Source: DASSQJ01 sp963730165
Lineage (GTDB): Bacteria; Actinomycetota; Actinomycetes; Actinomycetales; Dermatophilaceae
Reading direction: 5' to 3'
DNA: 64,000 nt
Assembly (NCBI GenBank): GCA_963730165.1
Contig: CAVSQS010000004.1
Coordinates: forward strand, 59,124 to 123,123
The translations under genes and the position numbers were made by a program. The notes below the pieces were generated by a model, which worked only from the letters and a program-made list of their open reading frames with translations, was not told the DNA's origin and did no database searches. Below, in pieces: positions 33,283 to 41,274 of the stretch (the first letter of the stretch is position 1; each line of letters begins with the position of its first letter).

Positions 33283-33948
33283 ATGCCGTCGCTGCCGCTC
33301 TTCCCGCTCGGGACCGTGCTCCTGCCCGGGGCGCGGCTGCCGCTGCAGCTGTTCGAGCCGCGCTACCTCGACCTGGCCCAGCGCCTCGCCGCGCTGCCCG
33401 AGGACGAGCGGACCTTCGGCGTCGTCCTCATCCGCACCGGCCACGAGGTCGGGGAGGATGCCGTCCGCGACCTCCACCCCGTCGGCTGCGAGGCGCGCGT
33501 CGACGCGATGGCGCTCGCCGACGGAGGGCTCGGCACCGTGGTCCACCTCGTGGCGACGGGTGTGCGCCGCTTCCACCTCGACGATCTCGACCCGGCGGCC
33601 GACACCGCGTACCTCACCGGCCGGGTCACCTGGCTCGAGGAGCCGCCCGCCACGGCCGACCCGGAGGTGCCCGGGCTGGTCGAGCAGGTCCGGGAGGCCC
33701 ACGGGCGCTACCTCGCCATCCTGGGCGCCGACGCCGAGCCGGTCGAGGAGATCCCCGGCCGGGTCGCCTTCCGCTACGCCGAGCAGATGGTCCTCGACGT
33801 CGCCGACCGGCAGCGGGTGCTGGAGGCGCCCGACGCGGCGGCACGCTTGCGGGTCGTCCTGTCCCTCCTGCGCCGCGAGAACGACATCATCGGCCGGTTC
33901 GGGGCGCTGCCGGGAACGCCCGACCTCGGAGCCGCCGGACTCAACTGA
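33283..33948 (+). CDS. LON substrate-binding domain protein (no protease domain)
   Basis: A 221-residue protein that matches the N-terminal substrate-binding domain of Lon protease (LPLFPLGTVLLPGARLPLQLFEPRYLDL, then FGVVLIRTG). It lacks the AAA and protease parts. Such stand-alone proteins are common in Actinobacteria and are thought to bind unfolded or specific proteins; the exact role is unknown. It is transcribed from its own leaderless promoter with a 19-base palindrome over the -35 region, so expression looks regulated. The MazG-like gene follows after 25 bases with its own -10 box. Confidence 0.85.
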   Translation: MPSLPLFPLGTVLLPGARLPLQLFEPRYLDLAQRLAALPEDERTFGVVLIRTGHEVGEDAVRDLHPVGCEARVDAMALADGGLGTVVHLVATGVRRFHLDDLDPAADTAYLTGRVTWLEEPPATADPEVPGLVEQVREAHGRYLAILGADAEPVEEIPGRVAFRYAEQMVLDVADRQRVLEAPDAAARLRVVLSLLRRENDIIGRFGALPGTPDLGAAGLN

Positions 33949-33961
33949 GTCCCGCCGCCGG

Positions 33962-33967
33962 TAGGTT
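33962..33967 (+). promoter_or_regulatory. Leaderless-type -10 box (TAGGTT) for MazG-like gene
   Basis: TAGGTT ends six bases before ATG 33974. Confidence 0.45.
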
Positions 33968-33973
33968 GCCGGG

Positions 33974-34255
33974 ATGGAGCTGGCCCGCCTGCAGGACGTC
34001 ATCGAGCGCACCTACGGCGACCGCGACCGCGCCCGCGGGGTGCCGAGCACGGTCGCCTGGCTCGCCGAGGAGCTCGGCGAGCTCGCGCAGGCCGTCCGCA
34101 AGGGCACCCGCGCCGAGCAGGAGCACGAGTTCGCCGACGTCCTCGCCTGGGTGGCCTCCCTCGCCAACCAGATGGACGTCGACCTCACCGCGGCCGTCGA
34201 GCGGTACGCCCGGGGCTGCCCGCGCTGCCACGCGGTGCCCTGCGCCTGTCCCTGA
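33974..34255 (+). CDS. MazG-like nucleotide pyrophosphohydrolase
   Basis: A 93-residue single-domain all-alpha NTP-PPase protein. The metal-binding motifs are EELGEL and EFADVLAW, which give the ExxE...ExxD pattern. These enzymes hydrolyse nucleoside triphosphates to monophosphate and PPi, often to clear damaged or signalling nucleotides. The C-terminus adds CPRCHAVPCACP, four cysteines in a CxxC-x4-CxC layout that could bind zinc or be redox active. The ATG is set by a TAGGTT box six bases upstream. The 147 bases after it hold no convincing gene. Confidence 0.85.
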   Translation: MELARLQDVIERTYGDRDRARGVPSTVAWLAEELGELAQAVRKGTRAEQEHEFADVLAWVASLANQMDVDLTAAVERYARGCPRCHAVPCACP

Positions 34256-34402
34256 GCCGGCCCGCCCCGGTGCCGACGGTGTCGCTGTCCACCCGACCCG
34301 CCCCTTGTGCCGGGGTGACGGTGGGCGCACCATGAGAGGGTCCGATCCGGAGGTGCAGGAGATGCGCAGGGGCGCCCGCCGACCTCGGGTGGGTGACCCG
34401 CG

Positions 34403-34834
34403 GTGAGCGCGGCGGCACCCCTGCCCGATCCCAGCAGCACGCCCCCGGGGGGCGCCGGTGCCGAGGACCTCGCCGAGGCCGCGCGCCTCGTCGAGGTCGA
34501 GCACTGGTGCGCGCGTCTCCCCGACGACCAGCGCCTCGCGGTCGAGCGACTGCGCGCGGAGATCCGCCGCATCGTCCCCCACGCGACCGAGGGCATCCAC
34601 TACCGGGTGCCGACCTTCTTCCTCGACGGTCCGCTCGTCGCGGTCACGGTCAACCGGACCGAGCTGACCCTCATCACGATGCGGCCACGACTGCTCGACA
34701 CGATGCGGGCGGGCCTCGGCGGCCTGTCGTACTCGGGGTCCACGCTGCGGACGTCGCTCGCGGTGCCCTTCCCGGCAGACGTCGTCGAGGCGATCGTGCT
34801 GGCCCGGGCCGAGCAGAACACCGCCGGCGGCTGA
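34403..34834 (+). CDS. DUF1801-like (YdhG/frataxin-fold) protein
   Basis: A 143-residue small protein resembling the DUF1801 group (RLRAEIRRIVPHATEGIHYRVPTFFLDGPLVAV, then LITMRPRLLDTM). Some members have been described as iron chaperones or as general small binding proteins. The first 25 residues are a Pro/Ala/Gly-rich extension unlike the core. The GTG start at 34403 has no strong ribosome-binding site. It is convergent with a dienelactone-hydrolase-like gene, five bases from stop to stop. The family call is moderate because the sequence is short and divergent. Confidence 0.6.
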   Translation: MSAAAPLPDPSSTPPGGAGAEDLAEAARLVEVEHWCARLPDDQRLAVERLRAEIRRIVPHATEGIHYRVPTFFLDGPLVAVTVNRTELTLITMRPRLLDTMRAGLGGLSYSGSTLRTSLAVPFPADVVEAIVLARAEQNTAGG

Positions 34835-34839
34835 CCCCC

Positions 34840-35538
34840 TCAGCCCGTCGGCAGCATCCGGGCGAGGAAGTCGGTCGTCACCTCCCAGGCGCGCTCGCTC
34901 GCGGCCGGGTGGTGGTTGACGAAGTCGTCGTTGTCGAACGCGTGGTCCGCCCCGGGGTAGGTGTGGAACTCGACCGGCCCACCCCCGGAGCCGACGCTCT
35001 CGCGGATGCGGGTCACGGCATCCATCGGGATGTAGGAGTCCTCCTCGCCGAAGTGGTGCAGCGACGGCGTCCCCACCGACGGCACGGCCTCGACGAGCTG
35101 GGGCAGGGCCGAGCCGTAGAAGGCGACGAGGCAGTCCGCGGGCTCACGGGCGACGACGGCGTAGCCGAGGCCACCGCCGAAGCAGAAGCCGACGACCCCG
35201 ACGCCCTCCGTCACCTCGCCCATGCCGCGCAGGTGTCGCAACGCCGCGACCGCGTCGTCGACCGCGGTGTCCCAGTCGACCCGCCCGACGACGCCCATGG
35301 CCTCCTGGAGCATCTCCGGACCGGCGGGCACCTCGGCAACCCCGACCCGGTGGAACACCTCGGGCGCGAGCACCACGTAGCCCAGCCCGGCCAGGTCCGC
35401 GGCTCGGCGGCGGATGTAGGCGCTGACGCCGAAGATCTCCTGGAGGAGGAGGATCCCGGGGCCGCTCCCGGCGGCCGGGCGCCACAGCTGGGCCGGCATC
35501 GGGCCGTCTGACGTGGGAACCTCGATCCGTTCGCTCAT
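34840..35538 (-). CDS. Dienelactone hydrolase family protein
   Basis: A 232-residue alpha/beta hydrolase. The nucleophile is Cys in GFCFGGG, as in true dienelactone hydrolases, with Asp/Glu near GEEDSYIP and His in GADHAFDN completing the triad. The N-terminal LLLQEIFGVSAYIRRRAADLA is also typical. It hydrolyses lactones or esters; dienelactone in chlorocatechol pathways is the type substrate, but no such pathway is nearby. CATGCT (minus strand, 35550-35545) lies six bases before ATG 35538, a leaderless arrangement. It is divergent from the AarF kinase gene. Confidence 0.88.
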   Translation of the reverse strand: MSERIEVPTSDGPMPAQLWRPAAGSGPGILLLQEIFGVSAYIRRRAADLAGLGYVVLAPEVFHRVGVAEVPAGPEMLQEAMGVVGRVDWDTAVDDAVAALRHLRGMGEVTEGVGVVGFCFGGGLGYAVVAREPADCLVAFYGSALPQLVEAVPSVGTPSLHHFGEEDSYIPMDAVTRIRESVGSGGGPVEFHTYPGADHAFDNDDFVNHHPAASERAWEVTTDFLARMLPTG

Positions 35539-35612
35539 GGCGTCAGCATGCCAGTGCGACCGGCCCGGCGCCGTCCTCCCCGCAGACGGCTCGGTCTCGA
35601 CAGGATGGGGCC

Positions 35613-37280
35613 ATGCCCACCACGTCCACCGCCTCCCGCCACGCCCGCCTCGTCGGCCTTCTCCTGCGCCACGGTCGCTCCGACCTCGTCTCGGGTGCCG
35701 GCCTCGACGAGTTCGCGACCGTCGACGACGTGGCGGCCGGTGACACCGACCTCGCGGCGCGCTTCGCCGAGGACCTCGAGGCCATGGGCCCGACGTACGT
35801 CAAGCTCGGCCAGCTGCTGTCGACCCGCGTCGACCTCCTGCCCGCGGCGTACACGACGGCCCTCGGGGGGCTCCAGGACGACGTGGCCCCGTTCCCCTTC
35901 GCCGAGGTGGAGCGGATCGTCGAGGAGGACTTCGGCGTCGGCATCCGACACCTCTTCGAGGAGTTCGAGGAGGAGCCGCTCGCTGCTGCCTCGCTCGGGC
36001 AGGTCCACCGAGCGCGCACGCGCACCGGCCGCGAGGTCGCCGTCAAGGTGCAGCGGCCCGACGCCCGCGAGACCGTCCGGGCCGACATGGAGACGATGGC
36101 CCGGATCGCCGATCTCGCCGACCGGCGCACCGAGGTGGGCCGTCGCTACGGCTTCTCCTCCCTCCTCGCCCAGTTCCGTCGCGCCATCGCCGGCGAGCTC
36201 GACTACGAGCGGGAGGCTCGCAACCTGGCCCGTTTCGTCGAGCTGACCGCGCCCTACGACCTCCTGCTCGTGCCCGAGCCCGTGCCCGACCTCTGCACCC
36301 GCCGCGTCCTCACGATGGAGCGCATCGAGGGGCGCAAGGTCACCGACGTCGGCCCGGTCGGGCTGCTCGACTACGACACCCGGCCGATCGTCGAACAGCT
36401 GTTCACGTGCTACCTGCGGATGATGCTCGAGGAGGGTGTGGTGCACGCCGACCCGCATCCGGGGAACGTCATGCTCACCGACGACGGCCGGCTGGCGCTG
36501 ATAGACCTCGGGATGGTCGCCACCCTCCCGCCCCGCCTCCAGGACGAGGTCGTCAAGCTCATGCTCGCTATCAGCGACGGCGACGGTGAGGAGGCCGCGG
36601 TCGTCCTCGCGGGGATGGGCCATCCCCTCGACACCTACGAGCCGGGGGCCTTCCGCTCCGACGTCAGCCACCTCGTCGCCGAGGCGATGGGCAGCGGGTC
36701 CGACGCCGATGCGGGGACCGTCATGGTGGAGCTGAGCCGACTGTCCGGCGAGCACGGCCTGCGCCCCCCGGCCGAGATGACGCTCATCGGCAAGGCGCTG
36801 CTCAATCTCGACCAGGTGACGGCCCACCTCGACCCGGCATTCGACCCCGCCGAGGAGATCCGCAGCAACCTCTCGCACATCCTCGCCGGGGGGCTCGAGG
36901 TCAGCCCCGGAGGCGTGCTCTCCGCCGCCATCGAGGCCAAGGAGCTGGCGGCGCGGATGCCGAAGCGGCTCAACCGGATCATGGACTCCCTCGCCGAGGG
37001 CGAGTTCTCGGTGCGGGTCCGCGCCCTCGACGAGGAGCGGTTGCACACCGTGCTGCTGCGGCTCGCGAACCGGGTGACGCTCGGCATCATCATCGCGAGC
37101 GTGATCCTCGGGGCCTCGCTCATGATGCGGGTACAGACCGAGGCCACCTGGTTCGGCTACCCCGCGATCGCGATGTTCTTCTTCCTCCTCGCGTTCCTCG
37201 CGGCAGTGGGACTCGGGGGGTGGATCGTCCTCACCGACCGCAAGGTCGCGCGGACCCGCAGGGAGCGCAGCGGGCCCTGA
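35613..37280 (+). CDS. ABC1/AarF/UbiB-family atypical kinase
   Basis: A 555-residue membrane-linked protein kinase-like ATPase. The UbiB signature KLGQLLSTR (KxGQ) is near residue 68. Also present are an Ala-rich nucleotide loop (AAASLGQVHRA), the Lys of VAVKVQRP, the Glu of LDYEREARN, HADPHPGNVML (catalytic loop) and LIDLGMVA (metal-binding). Two C-terminal membrane helices (LGIIIASVILGASLMM and AIAMFFFLLAFLAAVGLGGWIV) anchor it. Homologues support quinone or lipid metabolism. CAGGAT lies six bases before the ATG, as at 51056. Confidence 0.9.
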   Translation: MPTTSTASRHARLVGLLLRHGRSDLVSGAGLDEFATVDDVAAGDTDLAARFAEDLEAMGPTYVKLGQLLSTRVDLLPAAYTTALGGLQDDVAPFPFAEVERIVEEDFGVGIRHLFEEFEEEPLAAASLGQVHRARTRTGREVAVKVQRPDARETVRADMETMARIADLADRRTEVGRRYGFSSLLAQFRRAIAGELDYEREARNLARFVELTAPYDLLLVPEPVPDLCTRRVLTMERIEGRKVTDVGPVGLLDYDTRPIVEQLFTCYLRMMLEEGVVHADPHPGNVMLTDDGRLALIDLGMVATLPPRLQDEVVKLMLAISDGDGEEAAVVLAGMGHPLDTYEPGAFRSDVSHLVAEAMGSGSDADAGTVMVELSRLSGEHGLRPPAEMTLIGKALLNLDQVTAHLDPAFDPAEEIRSNLSHILAGGLEVSPGGVLSAAIEAKELAARMPKRLNRIMDSLAEGEFSVRVRALDEERLHTVLLRLANRVTLGIIIASVILGASLMMRVQTEATWFGYPAIAMFFFLLAFLAAVGLGGWIVLTDRKVARTRRERSGP

Positions 37281-37295
37281 CGCGGTCGGCGCGCC

Positions 37296-38432
37296 TCACC
37301 GCAGGATGACGAGCCCCCGGTCGTGCAGGAGCCGCACGGTGTCGAGCACGATCGGCTCGGCGTCCGGATGCGGGCCGAGCACCTCGGTCGCCGAGGCGAC
37401 GAGGTCCGGGACGCGGGCCGGCTGCGCGCACCCGAGCCAGAGGGTCGCGGCCAGGCCGGGCAGGGTCGTCGGGACGCGGTCGCGGAGCACCAGCGCGGTG
37501 CCGTCACTCACGAGCGCGTCGTCGAAAGCGGCCCGTACCACCTCGGCGGATGTCGAGGGCTCGGTCACGCGCGACGGGCCGGGGTCGGCACGGTCGCGTC
37601 CGTCCACCCACTCCCACGTCACGGCCTCGGGCACACCACCGGGCGCACGGCCGGCCGCGAGGTCGGTGACGAGGGTGGCGGCGTCGGCGACCTCGGCGTA
37701 CCGGAGCCGCCACGGCCCGTGACCGGCGGCGAGCACGCCGGCGAGCCGGTCCAGCGGACGGTCGAGCAGGGCCAGGGCCGAGGTCTGGGGGAGGGCGAAG
37801 GTGGCGGCCTCGACGAGCCCGATCGGCTCGAGCACCGGGTCCACCACCGTGGGGTCGCGCTCGAGGACGACAGTCGCCACGAGGTGGAGATCGTCCGGTG
37901 CACGGAGCAGGCCGAGGTCGTCCGGGGAGCGCTCGTGCTTGACGAGCGGGCTGGAGGGGTCGACGACGACCGAGAGCGGCTTGGGGTAGGCCCGGACGGT
38001 GAGCCCCTCGCCCTCGATCGCCACCGTCTCGTCCGAGACGTACCCGAGGTGGCGACCGAGCACCCGCGCCGCGGTCGTCTTGCCGGTGCCCGAGGGCGCG
38101 ACGAGGGCCACGGTCGCGCCGTCCGGGGCGGCGAGCCCGGCCGCGTGCAGCATGAGGCACTCGCCGCTGCGCCGGGCGATGGAGGCGAACGTCACCGCGC
38201 GCGAGACGACGTAGGGCACGTCGACGTCGGCGACGCGGTGGAGCGCACCGTCGACGTCCACGGTGCCGTCCTCCCGCCGGCGCAGGGCGAAGGGGCGAGC
38301 GCCCTCGGGGAGTGGTCCCGACCCGTCGACGCGAGCCCGGTCCCAGAGGTGGGTCAGGGTGCCGGCGAGATCGTCGTCGAGGTGCTCGACACCGAGCGAC
38401 CAGCGGCATCCGAAGGCGTCGACGAGAAGCAC
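37296..38432 (-). CDS. HprK-like P-loop kinase with C-terminal PqqD-like domain
   Basis: A 378-residue protein. The middle part resembles HPr kinase/phosphorylase-type proteins: Walker A VAPSGTGKTT at residues 111-120, a conserved YVSDETVAIEG following, and a basic/Pro strand KPLSVVVDPSSPLVKHE. The last 90 or so residues (VVRAAFDDALVSDGTALVLRDR...LLHDRGLVILR) look like a PqqD-type winged helix, the RiPP recognition element. HprK-like enzymes next to peptides can phosphorylate precursor tails, but no precursor-like ORF was found here. GTG 38432 lies six bases after CACACT on the minus strand. Confidence 0.7.
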   Translation of the reverse strand: MLLVDAFGCRWSLGVEHLDDDLAGTLTHLWDRARVDGSGPLPEGARPFALRRREDGTVDVDGALHRVADVDVPYVVSRAVTFASIARRSGECLMLHAAGLAAPDGATVALVAPSGTGKTTAARVLGRHLGYVSDETVAIEGEGLTVRAYPKPLSVVVDPSSPLVKHERSPDDLGLLRAPDDLHLVATVVLERDPTVVDPVLEPIGLVEAATFALPQTSALALLDRPLDRLAGVLAAGHGPWRLRYAEVADAATLVTDLAAGRAPGGVPEAVTWEWVDGRDRADPGPSRVTEPSTSAEVVRAAFDDALVSDGTALVLRDRVPTTLPGLAATLWLGCAQPARVPDLVASATEVLGPHPDAEPIVLDTVRLLHDRGLVILR

Positions 38433-38509
38433 AGGGACAGTGTGCCCGCCCCGCCCTAGGATGACCGGCGGATCGGCCGTGCCCGGCGGCCGCCGGCGGA
38501 GGGACGCGG

Positions 38510-39604
38510 ATGGACCGGAGCGCCGCGGGATCGCTCGACGACCTGCCGGCCCGCGGGTCGGCCCTCGCGCGCTGGGGGCTGCGCTCCTGGCTCCTCCTCG
38601 GGGTGCTGCTCGCGGCGGCCGCCGTCCTGTGGCTGCTCTCACAGGTCTCGGGCATCGTCGTCCCCCTCGTGCTCGCCGCGGTCCTCGGCGCCCTCTTCGC
38701 GCCCGTCGTCGAGCGGCTGCGGCGGGTGGGCGTGCCCGCGGCCGCCGGCGCGGGCCTCGTCCTCGTCGGGCTCGCCGCCGTCACCGCCCTCTCGGTGTGG
38801 CTCGTCGTCGCCGGCGTCCTCGACCAGGCCGCGCAGATCTCCAGCCAGGTCGACGCCGGACTCGCCGAGCTCGAGTCGTGGCTCGCCTCCCACGGGGTCG
38901 CGGTCTCCGGCGGTCTCGCCGGTCAGGCCGGGGGCCTCGCCGGCCTCGCGGTCGAGGGGCTCCCCGGCCTGCTGGGCGGCGTCTTCAGCGGGCTCGCCTC
39001 GCTCCTCGTCGGTCTGGTCATCGCGGTCTTCCTCCTCTACTACGTGCTCGTCGACTGGGACGGGCTGCGCGCCTGGGTCGGCGCGCACCTCGGGCTGGCG
39101 CCGCAGGTGGGGGCCGACGTCGTCGGGGACGCGGTCGACTCGGTGCGTCGCTACTTCTGGAGCCTCACCCTCTCGGCGGTGGTCACCGCGGTGCTCATCG
39201 GCGGCACTGCCTGGCTCCTCGGCGTCCCGCTCGCCTTCACGATCGCGCTCATCACCCTGACGACCTCGTACGTCCCCTACCTCGGCGCCATCTTCTCCGG
39301 TGCCTTCGCCACGCTCATCGCGCTGGGCTCCTCCGGGATCGAGACCGCGGTGGTCCTGCTCGTCGTCGTCCTCGTCGTGCAGAACGTCGTCCAGACCGTC
39401 GTGCTCGCCCGGCTCAGCAGCACCGCGCTGCGCCTGCACCCGATCATCACGATGAGCTCGACCATCGTGGGCGCAGCGGTGGCGGGGGTGCTCGGAGCGA
39501 CCCTGGCGACGCCCGCCACGGCGGCGCTCCTGCTCGTCCACCGCCGCCTGAGCGAGCCCTCGCCGGCGGCGCCGGGCGACGGTGGGCCCGCACGTCAGGC
39601 GTAG
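38510..39604 (+). CDS. AI-2E family transporter
   Basis: A 364-residue polytopic membrane protein of the AI-2 exporter (TqsA/YdiK-like) family, with about eight helices arranged 2+1+5. Marks include IVVPLVLAAVLGALFAPVVERLRR, FLLYYVLVDWDGLR and LTTSYVPYLGAIFSGAFATLIAL near the end. The family exports varied small molecules and cations; the AI-2 name is historical. ATG 38510 follows CGGAGGGACG, and a TAGGAT box lies at 38457-38462. Its stop overlaps by 10 bases with the end of the convergent kinase gene. Confidence 0.88.
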   Translation: MDRSAAGSLDDLPARGSALARWGLRSWLLLGVLLAAAAVLWLLSQVSGIVVPLVLAAVLGALFAPVVERLRRVGVPAAAGAGLVLVGLAAVTALSVWLVVAGVLDQAAQISSQVDAGLAELESWLASHGVAVSGGLAGQAGGLAGLAVEGLPGLLGGVFSGLASLLVGLVIAVFLLYYVLVDWDGLRAWVGAHLGLAPQVGADVVGDAVDSVRRYFWSLTLSAVVTAVLIGGTAWLLGVPLAFTIALITLTTSYVPYLGAIFSGAFATLIALGSSGIETAVVLLVVVLVVQNVVQTVVLARLSSTALRLHPIITMSSTIVGAAVAGVLGATLATPATAALLLVHRRLSEPSPAAPGDGGPARQA

Positions 39605-40362
39605 CGCCGGGCGACCCGCACTGCCTGCGACCCGTACGAGCCGCCGAACAGGACGGCGTGGACGAGCAGGGGATGCAGCTGGTGGAGCCGGATGCGTTCG
39701 CGCCAGCCCTCGGCGAGCGGCGCCGTCTCGTCGTAGGCCGCGACGACTCGCTCGAGGTGGGGAGCGCCGAACAGGTGCAACATCGCCAGGTCGGCCTCGC
39801 GGTGGCCACCGTGGGCCGCCGGGTCGATGAGCACCGCGCCGGCCTCGGTCCACATGATGTTGCCGGACCACAGGTCGCCGTGCAGCCGGGCCGCGGGCTC
39901 GTCGGTGTCGTGGCGACCCGAGGCCACCGTGTCGGCGAGTCGCTCGAGGGCGCCGGCCCCGCTGGCGTCGAGCGCACCCCGGTCGCGGGCCATGCGCACG
40001 AGCGGGCGCACCCGCGCCTCGGCGTAGAACTCCCCCCAGGCATCCCACCCACCGAGCACCATCGGAAGGGGTTCGGCCAGCGGACCGAGCCAGCCGTCGC
40101 CCGTCCACCCCTCGGGAGGCGAGCCGTACGCCGGGGCCCCCGCGGCGTGGGTGGTGGCGAGGCCGCGCCCGAGCGCGTCGGCGTGCCCGGGCGAGGGTGG
40201 GGCGGGGTGCAGCCGGGTCAGCGCGAGGTGACCCTCGCCGACGTCGAGGACGTCGACGACACGCGCCCCCTGGGCGTCCGCGAGCCAACGCAGGCCGGCC
40301 GCCTCCCACACGAAGTACCCGGTGGGGGCCTGTGCGGACTCCTTGCGGTACGTCTCCGGCAT
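39595..40362 (-). CDS. Fructosamine kinase family protein
   Basis: A 255-residue protein kinase-fold sugar kinase. The catalytic loop reads RLHGDLWSGNIMW, with the metal-binding LIDPAAHGGHREADLAML, both hallmarks of fructosamine-3-kinase and ketosamine kinases, which start repair of glycated proteins or amino acids. The N-terminal lobe Lys is in KESAQAPTGYF. Its length is slightly shorter than the 280-290 residues typical of the family. The start at ATG 40362 lacks a strong ribosome-binding site. It is divergent from the GAF-ANTAR gene. Confidence 0.88.
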   Translation of the reverse strand: MPETYRKESAQAPTGYFVWEAAGLRWLADAQGARVVDVLDVGEGHLALTRLHPAPPSPGHADALGRGLATTHAAGAPAYGSPPEGWTGDGWLGPLAEPLPMVLGGWDAWGEFYAEARVRPLVRMARDRGALDASGAGALERLADTVASGRHDTDEPAARLHGDLWSGNIMWTEAGAVLIDPAAHGGHREADLAMLHLFGAPHLERVVAAYDETAPLAEGWRERIRLHQLHPLLVHAVLFGGSYGSQAVRVARRYA

Positions 40363-40430
40363 CCCGCCATCGTGACAGGTCAGGTGGGGAGGCCGGGCGA
40401 CGGGACGCGCACGGGCGGGCGGGGTTTGGG

Positions 40431-40436
40431 TACTCT
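40431..40436 (+). promoter_or_regulatory. -10 box (TACTCT) of GAF-ANTAR gene, with short leader
   Basis: TACTCT lies about 32 bases before the start. A leader of roughly 25 bases carries CGGAG, so this gene, unlike several neighbours, has a leadered transcript. Confidence 0.4.
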
Positions 40437-40468
40437 CTGGCCCACACCTTGCACCTCCGGAGCCGATG

Positions 40469-41254
40469 ATGACCGACACGCTGACCCCGCCGCCGCCCGA
40501 GGACCTCTCCCCGGACTCGACGCAGCGGCTGGCCCTGCTGACCGCCGACATCGGTGGTGTCCTCGAGACGATGGACGAGCTGTCCGACTACCTCGAGCGG
40601 CTCGTCCACGCCGTCCGCCGGCACGTCGAGGGGTGCGACGAGGTGGGCGTGACGATCCTCTCCGAGGACCGGCCCCACACGGCCGCGTACACGACGGTGC
40701 AGACCCTCGAGATCGACGCCATCCAGTACGCGCTCGACGAGGGTCCCTGCCTCGACGCCGCGCGGCACCGGCGCGAGAACCGGGTCGACGACGTCCGTGC
40801 CGAGGACGAACGCTGGCGGGGGTTCTCCGAGGCGGTCGCCGAGGAGGGGATGCGGGCGCTGTTGGCCCTGCCGCTCGTGAGCGGCGAGCAGTGTGTCGGC
40901 GCGCTCAACCTCTACGGCTGGCAGGCCGGGGCCTTCCGCGACTTCGACGCCACCCTGGTGCAGGTGGCGGCCCAGCGCTGCGCCGACGCCGTCGTGGCCG
41001 TCACCGCGCTCGACGGGATGCGTCGCCTCGCCGGCCAGCTCGAGCAGGCGATGGCGAGCCGCGCGGTCATCGAGCAGGCCAAGGGCGTCATCATGGCGAT
41101 GCGGGGCATCTCGGAGGACGAGGCCTTCGAGGTCCTCCGCCGCAGCTCGCAGGACCGCAACGTCAAGGTGCGGGTGCTCGCCCAGCAGGTCGTGCGGGGT
41201 GTCGTGGACGAGCGGGCCCAGGGCAACGGCGGCGGCAACGGCCGCCCCGGCTGA
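40469..41254 (+). CDS. GAF and ANTAR domain RNA-binding antiterminator
   Basis: A 261-residue regulator. Residues about 20-170 form a GAF sensor (TTVQTLEIDAIQYALDEGPCLDAA, GMRALLALPL...CVGALNLYGW). Residues about 190-250 form the ANTAR domain (EQAMASRAVIEQAKGVIMAMRGISEDEAFEVLRRSSQ). ANTAR domains bind paired hairpins in nascent RNA and stop transcription termination. The ligand and target RNA are unknown. I use the second of two adjacent ATGs because CGGAG is six bases before it. Confidence 0.9.
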   Translation: MTDTLTPPPPEDLSPDSTQRLALLTADIGGVLETMDELSDYLERLVHAVRRHVEGCDEVGVTILSEDRPHTAAYTTVQTLEIDAIQYALDEGPCLDAARHRRENRVDDVRAEDERWRGFSEAVAEEGMRALLALPLVSGEQCVGALNLYGWQAGAFRDFDATLVQVAAQRCADAVVAVTALDGMRRLAGQLEQAMASRAVIEQAKGVIMAMRGISEDEAFEVLRRSSQDRNVKVRVLAQQVVRGVVDERAQGNGGGNGRPG

Positions 41255-41262
41255 CCCTCATC

Positions 41263-41268
41263 TAGCAT
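41263..41268 (+). promoter_or_regulatory. Leaderless-type -10 box (TAGCAT) for App1-like gene
   Basis: TAGCAT ends six bases before ATG 41275. Confidence 0.5.
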
Positions 41269-41274
41269 CGGGCC

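Noticed and set aside
34332..34406. A 24-codon ORF whose TGA overlaps the start of the DUF1801-like gene
   Set aside because: The overlap could mean translational coupling, but there is no ribosome-binding site and the peptide is very Arg-rich, so chance is likely.
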